A stretch of 64,000 nucleotides of DNA from Sepioteuthis lessoniana (lineage: Eukaryota > Mollusca > Cephalopoda > Myopsida > Loliginidae). Location: assembly GCA_963585895.1 (NCBI GenBank), contig OY757904.1, positions 157,328,076 through 157,392,075 of the forward strand. Direction: 5' to 3'. Position 1 is the stretch's first letter, and each line of letters opens with the position of its first letter. Position numbers and translations under genes: made by a program. Below the pieces are notes generated by a model, which was not told the DNA's origin, searched no databases, and saw only the letters and a program-made list of their open reading frames with translations. Shown piece by piece: positions 56,239 through 64,000 of this stretch.

Positions 56239-56560
56239 TTAATTATTATTTCTGTTTGTTGAACAGAAAGGAGACGTTGTTTCCAACTCAAACGTGGTAC
56301 AGTATTTCACCTCGCCATGAAAACCCATGAAGATAAGTAAGATATTTACATAACAATTTTCGGGTCTTGTCATAAATGAAAAGCGTTGTCTTTTTTTTTT
56401 TCTTGCTCGTGGAACGAAATGGACATGACTTTTATTTCTATTCGTTGAAAAGAATGAAGACGTTATTTCTATCTCCAGTGAGGTGCTGTATTTCACCTCC
56501 CCATGAGAAGGTATATCATCTTGCCATGAAAAATATCGGAGAAAGTAAGACATTTATATT
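56239..56560. repeat. Diverged direct duplication, about 190-base spacing
   Basis: ATTATTTCTGTTTGTTGAAC ... GAGACGTTGTTTCC ... TATTTCACCTCGCCATGA (56239-56350) recurs as TTTATTTCTATTCGTTGAAA ... AAGACGTTATTTCT ... TATTTCACCTCCCCATGA (56428-56560). TAAGACATTTATAT-like words end both. Function unknown. Confidence 0.65.
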
Positions 56561-57242
56561 AACCCTTTTTTAACCACCGTTCAAACATGCTTGTTCTTGG
56601 AGCAATGTATGCATTGAGCTGTTTTAAGACACGTTGCGAATTGTTATAACATTTCTAATGTTATTATATCTATTTATTAAATGTTTTAATGATGTATATA
56701 AGTTTATCACGTCTTTTCTTTCTGTTTATTCTGTGTTTGTGTATCATTAGATACATTAATGGTAATACCGGACCCTGGTGAGCAGGAAGAGATTAATTAT
56801 TGTTCGAATCACCAAATAGCTGATAGATTATAATCATACAAATCATTCCAATACTAGTAAAATCGTATATTTATGTACTTTATGACAGACAAAAATATCT
56901 GGCTGGATCCTTCGACACGGAACTACTGAATTTAAATTAATAAATTACGTTGAATTTACACATACTTAGAAACTGCTAAGTACTCGGTCCATTACGCTAA
57001 TCTGGATAATCCAACAAGTTAATCAATTCGGTTTTATCGTACAAAATAATATTCAAGTGAATACGTCACTCAGTTCAATTCGAATGTGATTTTCTATTTA
57101 GCTTTTTTCCTTTTCCAAGAAAATGACTAAGTCATTTGAGCGAAGTTTTTGAAAATGACTAAATAATTAGGTTAAAAGTAACGCTTCCCTATTTCATAGT
57201 ATGGCTACCCAAATGGATATAGAATTACTAATATTTATCAAC

Positions 57243-57245
<3 letters not shown>
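56561..57245. other. No recognisable feature
   Basis: AT-rich; nothing assignable. Confidence 0.4.
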
Positions 57246-57277
<32 letters not shown>

Positions 57278-57284
57278 GGTTTGG

Positions 57285-57349
<65 letters not shown>
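57246..57349. repeat. (TA)n microsatellite with a short interruption
   Basis: Two TA tracts (29 and 63 bases) separated by GTGGGTTTGGT. Confidence 0.96.
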
Positions 57350-57352
<3 letters not shown>

Positions 57353-57353
<1 letters not shown>

Positions 57354-57472
57354 CAAATCCACTGCTTCGCGCACTATGTGACAAGGTCATTTGAGTTCAG
57401 AATTTTTCTTCTGCTAATCTTGTTACCACATCCAACTCGAAGATATCAGTCTGTCCTACTTCTTACCCATAA
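57353..57472 (-). mobile_element. SINE3 tail fragment
   Basis: CTATGTGACAAGGTCATTTG, CAGAATTTTTCTTCTGCTAA and TCTTACCCATAAA match the SINE3 tail. A TG tract cuts it at 57474. Confidence 0.55.
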
Positions 57473-57473
57473 A

Positions 57474-57533
<60 letters not shown>
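57474..57533. repeat. (TG)n microsatellite
   Basis: About 58 bases of TG with one CG interruption, lying between two SINE3 tail fragments. Confidence 0.96.
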
Positions 57534-57535
<2 letters not shown>

Positions 57536-57536
<1 letters not shown>

Positions 57537-57690
57537 CCAAAACCTTCCTCACGAGGTTAAATGAATTTAAACTTTTCTTTCTCCTAGACGGGTTTCCACA
57601 CAAGGCCAAAGATCTCTGTTTGCTTGGCTATTTACTCCTAGCTTAGAGAAGAATTGTTGGATTAATGCATCTTACCGAACAAACAATCGA
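57536..57690 (-). mobile_element. SINE3 tail/body fragment
   Basis: CTTTCTCCTAGACGGGTTTC, GGCTATTTACTCCTAGCTTA and GGATTAATGCATCTTACC match SINE3, lacking the head. Confidence 0.55.
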
Positions 57691-58186
57691 TGTCAAAGTA
57701 GAAATTATTTCGTTATTATCTACCTGGTCCTTTATGCTTTTAAATTCGTACCTTTACGTTTAACAAAAAAAAAAAAGTAATGGTCTATTAGGATAATTAT
57801 ACTGGATAAGGATTATGAATGAATTCCTTTGTTTCCCAATAATGGAAACAAGCAAAAAAAAAAAAAAATGAAACAAGAATTTTTATTATTTCCTAATAAT
57901 GAAAAATTTTATAGGATTTTGAAAATCTTTCCAAAACTTTCAGTGTAAATATATTTTTCTTTTTACATACTATAATCTAAAACATAATTTGAGAAATGAA
58001 ACTAAACTAAAAAGTTGCGAAGAAAAATATCATTTTACTTTATTTTATTTTTAGTCAAACATTTTCTGACTTTAAAAACATATTTTATATTATAATCCCA
58101 AACATTTTTTTCGCAAAACAATGTGATCTAAATTCTCAATTGAATTGGCATTTAAAACAAATAAAACTTATTAACGATCACAATAA
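57691..58186. other. No recognisable feature
   Basis: AT-rich with poly(A) runs at 57764-57776 and 57855-57868. Confidence 0.4.
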
Positions 58187-58437
58187 CCGGCTCATTGGCC
58201 TAGTGTATAGTGTTCGCCAATGGCTCGGGAGACCGGGGTTCAATCCCAGGTCGAGTCATACCAAAGACTTTAAAAATGGCACTTGATACTGCCTTGCTTA
58301 ACACAGCATTATAAGGTAAGGATCAAGGGTAAAGTGGAGCAATCCAGGGAAAGGCGTAGTGCCCCCCCCCGTGTCTCGGTGTAGTAGCTACTGGAAAGGG
58401 AGCCTTCGGGTCGTCCTCTACTACAGTCGCCAACTTC
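58187..58437 (+). mobile_element. SINE1 copy h, full length
   Basis: GGCTCATTGGCCTAGTGTAT (A-box region), GACCGGGGTTCAATCCCAGG (B-box), CAAAGACTTTAAAAATGGCA, ending ACAGTCGCCAACTT. One of the least eroded copies. Confidence 0.88.
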
Positions 58438-58555
58438 TTATATCTATATTTCTATTTGTCATTTAGTCCAACTGGAAGACGTAAACGACGATGGGAAGAC
58501 GAAATTGTTTAACGATTAGGCCAAAATTGAGAATAGTAAGAGGAGTCAAAATGGA

Positions 58556-58788
58556 AAGAGGGTGTAATGGTTAAAGCGCTGGACTGCAGAATCGTAGTAC
58601 ACGAGTTCGATCTCCAGCCGCGCTATTACGTTCACTTTCGGGCAAATACACTTAGGAAAGGTATGAACTCCTTATGCTCCCATCTGTGGGTTAAATAGTT
58701 CCACTATTGTCCTTCTAAAATAAAGGATGGATTTGGCATTAAATAACCCGATAAGGTCGATATACCATTAAATAATAAACAAACATCA
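58556..58788 (+). mobile_element. SINE2 copy, full length
   Basis: The head is GAGGGTGTAATGGTTAAAGC with GAGTTCGATCTCCAGCCGCG, a good tRNA-like pair of boxes. The body is CATCTGTGGGTTAAATAGTT and the tail is GGATTTGGCATTAAATAACC then GGTCGATATACCATTAAA. It is the best reference copy of SINE2 here. Confidence 0.85.
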
Positions 58789-60184
58789 AAACGTAAATGC
58801 TGGGGCCAGCGATATGGAAACCATCGACGCTTTTACCAATAAAAGAATATTTATATTAATGAATAAAAGAATATTTACATTAATGGAAAAATATTTTCGC
58901 TCTGTATTATAAAAAGAAAACGTTTTTATAAATAAAAGAAATTATTGTATTTAGCAAATAAATTTATTCATTAATGTAATAAACAAAGATTTTATTAAAA
59001 TTCAAATAATTGCATTTCTGTTGGTTTTTAAAATGTGGGTTAATCAGACGTTTAAATTCAGTTTCTATTGATTTTCCACTGTAAAATTTTTAGATATAAA
59101 TATCTATGTTTATATATACATTGAACAAATATCATCTACAACAAATTTCTTCAATTCTTTTTCTTTCAATTTTATTTTCTTTAATTGTAATTTTATTATT
59201 TCTCCCTTATTTTTAATCGATTGATTAGATTTAAAAAGTAGAAAAAAAGATTGGTAACAAATGATAACTTTTTCTTGTAAAGAGAGAGAGTCGTGTACCA
59301 GCAGCCAGATAAATGACCACACGTTTCTTCTCACAATGTACAGGGCTTTTTCTAAAAAAATAGTTTCTCTTGAATCATGTGACATCTGAATGGTACTTTT
59401 ATCTCTATCCTTGATGACAGCTTGTATAAAGATTATGAAATTTGATTTTTATTTGCGATTGAAATGGATTTTGGTCACAGGTGTCAGTCTGATGAAAACG
59501 TCGATAATAGTTTTTTACTAAACTTAGCTTAGTTATTGCAAAAGTCAAGATAAAATATGTAGCAAAAAGATACTAAACAAATACGTGGGTGTATCGAAAA
59601 CGATAACGAACAAATGGTCGGACTTTTTCGATAACAATTGCAGATGAACAATAACGGCACAAAAAAGATGGCTTTAGTTTTTTATATGGTAAAAGACCCT
59701 TTTCTTTTTAGATACAACCCACAGCTTTTCAAGTGACAATACGTTCTATCCAATATGTCTTTTCTAGAGAATAACTTCATGAACTATCAATTGGATTGCT
59801 TTTTTTCTCTGTACTGAGGAAATTTTCTTACACCTAAATGAAAACTTACACCAATTAAATAGGAATCTGATTCTCCAAGCATTGATATAATGTAGTCGTT
59901 TATATTTTCCTCAAACTATTTGAATATGACTGATTAGATAACTCTGGAGAAATTTCGTTTTCCCAAAGTATTTTTCTAATCCCACATGAATAGGTTCTGT
60001 AACAATGAAGGTGGATCAAAAGATTTGTCACCTGACATATAATCATGAACTAAATTTTGATCGGAAAATACTGAATATAATTTTATTTCATTTTATTTTA
60101 TTTATCTTTTGTCTGAAGACAACGTATCCGTCATCAACGCATGTTGATAGAAAGAATTCCCTTCTCACTTGACATCCGTCCGTA
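58789..60184. other. Gene-free AT-rich stretch
   Basis: A direct repeat AATAAAAGAATATTTA at 58841 and 58862. A 91-codon lysine-rich open frame at 59110-59385 (minus) has no recognisable domain. Confidence 0.4.
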
Positions 60185-60502
60185 TCGGCAATCGTTCTTG
60201 GTAAGTCTTCTGAACGGCATATAGTGTTCGCACAGAATTTATGAATGTAAGTTTTTGCTGTTCGGTCAAAACTGTTGGGTCCATTTGAAGGAGTCCAAAA
60301 AAGAACGTCATTTATGCGTTTGGCCTTACTTCACCAGCAGTGCCTAGCATGTTTTGCTCGTAATACTTGGATGTTTAGTAAGATGGGAGGTAAGAGGCCG
60401 CACAACTGTCGTTTTGTAGGGTGCTTCTTACAGGATTTATAACATGCAGCACGCAGCAACCTTATTTAATTGCCATCAAGTTTTGTCTTCTGATGGTTTT
60501 AA
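60185..60502 (-). mobile_element. RTE-like LINE fragment, short
   Basis: The minus strand matches about 44780-45080 of the near-intact copy (TACTTCACCAGCAGTGCC, AAGATGGGAGGTAAGAGGCC). Confidence 0.75.
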
Positions 60503-60719
60503 ACTAAATTTTCCAAATTTTAATATTTACATCTCTCATTAACCACAGCATCCAGAAACCTATTATAGTGGCACTCGTAAATAAACGCTATGCATAACTA
60601 TTTCCGCGAGATTTCGAGATATTGTTTCGACTTTTACATTTTCTTATTCTACCAGTGAATCAAAGAGGAATTAAAGACAATTCAAGGATGTTGATGAAAG
60701 CTATAAAGGCAATTATTAT

Positions 60720-61290
60720 CTAGAAGCAGCAGACGAGATATTTCTCCAAAACATCCCTATTCTCCTTTTTGCCAGGCCATCCAATATTTTCAACATCACT
60801 AGCTACACTGTCCTTCCATTGCATTCTCGATTTCGCTTTTCTTCTCTATATTGGCCTGTTTTCCGATCACCGTTTCCGGTCTTCAAAGTGATTGTTTCCA
60901 GTCTCTCTGACATCACACGACAACTGAACAACGGGTCTACCTGTTGTCTGTGAACTTTTTGACGTGTCCTGCTGAGCGAAACTTACTTTCAGAACACCAC
61001 GATCACGCCCTTCTCTCCACTCCGCTCCCAAGTTATCCCTTCGGAGGTGTTCATGCAACGATATTCCTAGCATGGATCTCTTCATAGCTCGCTGTGTCGA
61101 AAATATTTGCTATTCTCCCTTCTTCGTGGTAGATCACGTTTTGCTTGCGTATTACGTCACAGGCAAAACGGTGCTCTTTGAAGAGATTAGCACATAGGCT
61201 GTTGTCCAGCTTTGCCGTGAGCACATCTTTTAATGAAGTAAATGCTTTCTGCCCCGATCTTATTCTCTTTGAGATTTCCTCATCCATCAT
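60720..61290 (-). pseudogene. C-terminal relic of a different LINE reverse transcriptase
   Basis: The minus strand starts MMDEEISKRIRSGQKAFTSL, a region that in several animal LINEs follows the RT palm, and continues with a RSMLGISLHEHLRR segment near 61080. The stretch between them that normally holds a Y-G-C-E-T-W-like motif is missing. Stops are frequent. It is unrelated in detail to the RTE-like family of this window. Confidence 0.55.
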
Positions 61291-61357
61291 AAGTTGACAT
61301 ACAATCCCCCCCCCCCACTCGATTTAATCACTTCCCACAATCTCCGATGTAAGACCA

Positions 61358-61385
61358 CACATCATCATCATCATCATCATCATCA
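61358..61385. repeat. (CAT)n, LINE 3' terminal repeat
   Basis: Nine CAT units mark the 3' end (minus strand ATG repeats) of the LINE fragment that follows. Confidence 0.9.
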
Positions 61386-61411
61386 AGGCGTGCTGACAGC
61401 ACAGATTCACT

Positions 61412-61468
<57 letters not shown>

Positions 61469-61850
61469 ATATCTGTTTCTATGGGCTATTGCTCTTGGCA
61501 AATCCTCTAGACTGCTTCTAGTGTCTGCACAGAGTTGATGAATGCAAGTTTTTGCTGGTCGGGCAACATGAGTTTGTCCAGGAGTTCTTTCTAATCTCTC
61601 CAGTAGTACCCAGTTTACTTTGTCTTACTTGGATGGTTTGTAAGATGGGAGGTAAGTGGCCTACAGCTGCTGTTTTGTGAGGTACTGCTTCCTGGACTTG
61701 TTCAAAAGCAGTACGCGGCATCCTGGTGTAGTTTCCATCAAGTTTTGTCTTTTAACGTTTTGTTAATTCCAAGTGGTGCAACTATAAAATAGTATTGACA
61801 TGACTTCAACTTGGAAGAATTCTCGATTCCGATCCTAAGTGATTAATACA
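61386..61850 (-). mobile_element. RTE-like LINE fragment with large (CT)n expansion
   Basis: The minus strand matches about 44700-45140 (TGCTGACAGCACAGATTCAC at the 3' end, TGGATGGTTTGTAAGATGGG farther in). (CT)n at 61416-61466 lies at the WRERV codons, the same place as the GA/CT runs in three other fragments. Confidence 0.8.
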
Positions 61851-61959
61851 TATGCGCATACTTTAAAACTATTGTGAATTTTCAGCCATCATGAATGATA
61901 CCTGAAAACGAATTACAGATTTAAACGCAAGCCAGTTCCTATAGTTAGTGTAGAACTAT

Positions 61960-62148
61960 GGCCGCGAATTAAGTGAGTTAGAACAAGTCTAGCTATAAAG
62001 TCCCCTTTTCGACTAATACCCCTGAGAAAAGTTTGAAAACCCCTTATTTCCTGGTTATGGGTTAAACAGGATTCCTATAGTTCTTCTACAAGGACGGGTT
62101 TTAATAACTAGTTAAATAACCCATAAAGGTTGAACAAAGAAACTGAAA
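61960..62148 (+). mobile_element. SINE2, diverged copy
   Basis: CGACTAATACCCCTGAGAAA, GGTTATGGGTTAAACAGG and CTAGTTAAATAACCCATAAA match SINE2 body and tail; the tRNA-like head is poorly preserved. Confidence 0.6.
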
Positions 62149-62429
62149 CTTGATTTAGAGTCAAATATTTCTTCCTAGTTGTAATTGCGTACAAATAAAT
62201 TTTATTGACACAAACAATTCCAAGTTCAATTTTAAGAGCTGTAAATGCAAAGAGGGGAATTTATACATGACTAGCTTTTCCCCCTGAATAAAAGACATTG
62301 TGTTGACTTTTAAAATTGCAAGTCATTTAAATTCAAAAGGACACCAAGTAAAAATAAATAAACAATTGTTTACATAGAGCAAAATGTGCGTCTATTATGA
62401 AAAGATTTCTCAACTGGAAGTTGATATAC
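62149..62429. other. No recognisable feature
   Basis: AT-rich; nothing assignable. Confidence 0.35.
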
Positions 62430-62830
62430 AGTGCGTTTTGAAAAGACAGTAACCGTCGTTTGACTTGCCTCTCAATAACTTTTAATCTAAAAACTACTTT
62501 TAAACGCAAAATTTACAAAAATACAATTAACGTACATTTGAAATTTATCGAGCGTTGTTTAGGCAACAAGTTAAGGAGAAGGAAAACTCTTAATTCAAAC
62601 CAATTTTAAAGAATTGATTGTCACATCTTCCCTTGGAGAAGGGATTGGGCAAATAGATTTTAGTTTTACAGTAAATGTTGAAAGATGTATTCCGATTCGT
62701 ACCTGTTTTATTTGCAATAACATTTTGTAATGTTTGTTCAATTACGTGAACCTCGTTTTCAATCTTACTCTTCAATTCTTCCACCGTGTAACAATTGTTT
62801 ATGACACAATAGCTTTTTAAAATCCCTAAA
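62430..62830 (-). mobile_element. Possible DDE transposon 3' end
   Basis: CAGTGCGTTTTGAAAAGACA at 62431 could be a terminal repeat. The minus strand encodes VEELKSKIENEVHVIEQTL then LQNVIANKT, which resembles the C-terminus of Tc1-type DDE transposases. No catalytic residue is seen and no second end was found. Confidence 0.35.
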
Positions 62831-63566
62831 GAAAAATATTATATGCGAAAAAGTCTCAATAATGAAAATACGTTTTGTCCTATGAAAATTACCTTGCAAA
62901 TACAACTAAAGGGAGTGAATACTGGAATGATACGAGTGAATAACACACTCATTTCAGTCACTACATATATTTTTTCTTTGAGTACAGTTCGGCTGTGTTA
63001 GTAGTGTTGTAACATAAAATATATTCGCATAAATTTTTTCATCATCATAAAGGCTATGTCTTTTAGTAATATTTGCTTAGAAAATAATACGATGGTTAAT
63101 GATGGATTAATCTGTCTTTCCAGAGTCTGGAAAGACTGTGATTAATCCAAATGAAAGCTTAATGTCTGAAAGGTGAGACGGTCATTTCATTATGTGAGGT
63201 AGATTTTTATGTATTTTTACTTTTTTTATAAGTAATTGGAGGCTGCCAGTAAAAGGAGATTCATATTTAGAAATATTAAGACTAAAAAGTAATAAAACAG
63301 AAAAAAATACTGAGGCTCACTTCATAGATGAAATAGCTTCCTCTTTTTTTTTCAAAGCAAGGGACATGAATGCTGATTTTCAAGGCATAAAGACTTTACA
63401 TTCGCTAATGTGTTTCTAATTTCTATTTTACACTTCACACACATCCACACACACGTATACATATGGCAAGTGCATAATCCCTTACAGATTACTGCCCTCC
63501 CTCATAATCTCACACCTCCACGATCAGCACCCCTTCACACATATCCCCTCAAGTGACTCATCAATC
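62831..63566. other. No recognisable feature
   Basis: A small inverted pair CCAGAGTCTGG lies near 63122. No gene is seen. Confidence 0.4.
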
Positions 63567-63748
63567 CTACTGCAGATCTCTACCAAGTTTGAAGCAAATG
63601 GAACACAAGATGGATGTTCTCCTCACCAGATCGATTGGATCAGCTGATGAAGTTTTATACTTGTGGATCACTGTATGTCTCTTGAGACCCAAAACTGATT
63701 TAAAAACATTATTACACATTGTGCAAGTCAGATTGTCTGTTATTTAAG
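63567..63748 (-). pseudogene. C2H2 zinc-finger fragment, probably from a LINE
   Basis: The minus strand reads TCTMCNNVFKSVLGLKRHTV then IH, a CX2CX12HX3H zinc finger, followed about 20 residues on by SILCSICFKLGRDLQ, a second finger cut off by a TAG at 63567-63569. Pairs of such degenerate fingers are found near the C-terminus of some animal LINE polyproteins. A remnant of a host zinc-finger gene is the alternative. Confidence 0.45.
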
Positions 63749-63814
63749 AGAAACCTGTGTTCATGGAATTTTGTCAGGTCATTCAAAGCGCTTCTGGTAC
63801 TATGTAACCTAGTA

Positions 63815-63815
<1 letters not shown>

Positions 63816-63859
<44 letters not shown>
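63816..63859. repeat. (TA)n microsatellite
   Basis: 44 bases of TA, followed by A-rich sequence with two AATATATATTGG words near the window end. Confidence 0.96.
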
Positions 63860-63861
<2 letters not shown>

Positions 63862-64000
63862 AATAATAGCCCAAATGGCAAAACAATAACAAAAAAAAAA
63901 CGGCAAGTGATTTAAAGATGAAAATATACAACGAATCACTCGCAAGGGGAAAAATATATATATTGGAAAAAATATATATTGGAAAAAAAAGGCCACCCTT

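Noticed and set aside
58556-58630. Functional tRNA gene
   Set aside because: A and B boxes are present, but no acceptor stem closes and the sequence continues into a SINE body.
59110-59385. 91-codon lysine-rich ORF as a gene
   Set aside because: Low-complexity AT-rich sequence with no domain, and length is within chance for this composition.
61518-61721. Minus-strand 67-codon ORF as an independent gene
   Set aside because: It is part of the RTE-like LINE fragment 61386-61850.

Overview
This window reads as intergenic DNA of a large, AT-rich, repeat-packed animal genome. I found no host protein-coding gene and no rRNA or functional tRNA gene. The mix of tRNA-derived SINEs, RTE-like LINEs, Penelope-like elements, several mariner lineages and long (TA)n, (TG)n and (GA)n tracts suggests a mollusc, most likely a cephalopod such as an octopus. 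That assignment is inference from repeat content, not from a marker gene.

Layout. 1-4 kb: copies of a composite SINE-like family (called family D here) with AT-rich internal units of about 68 bp, interrupted by other SINEs; one copy has expanded into a satellite of about 22 x 64 bp (2495-3893). 4-9 kb: mariner relics, a 243 bp mariner MITE, a GC-rich DD37D-type transposon relic and a Penelope-like terminus. 9.3-11.3 kb: a 39 bp minisatellite split by a family D insertion. 12-30 kb: internally deleted mariners, SINEs, RTE-like LINE fragments and a palindromic inverted repeat with hammerhead-ribozyme-like cores. 30.9-33.8 kb: reverse-strand RTE-like LINE fragments. 33.8-37.8 kb: a decayed LTR retrotransposon whose integrase lies before its reverse transcriptase remnant, the Gmr1-like order. 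40.4-47.5 kb: two Penelope-like copies facing each other as a large inverted repeat, with a nearly intact RTE-like LINE (1,010 codons, two in-frame stops) inserted in the left arm. 47.6-64 kb: a possible solo LTR, a third internally deleted mariner, more SINEs and LINE scraps, a 34 bp minisatellite and long gene-free AT-rich DNA.

How the parts relate. Nothing here forms a cellular pathway; the logic is that of mobile DNA. Deleted mariners keep both ends and share one internal deletion, so they were probably moved by transposase supplied elsewhere. SINEs have tRNA-like RNA polymerase III heads and probably depend on LINE or Penelope enzymes. Several microsatellites and minisatellites can be traced to a precise position inside a mobile element. 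The least ordinary signals are the hammerhead-like motifs (in Penelope-like ends, in an inverted repeat and in the tail of a tRNA-derived SINE), the pol order of the LTR element, the satellite born inside a SINE-like copy, and the recurrent GA expansion at one site of the RTE-like LINE.

Family assignments come from reading translations by eye. Ends of old fragments are approximate, usually to within 10-50 bases.
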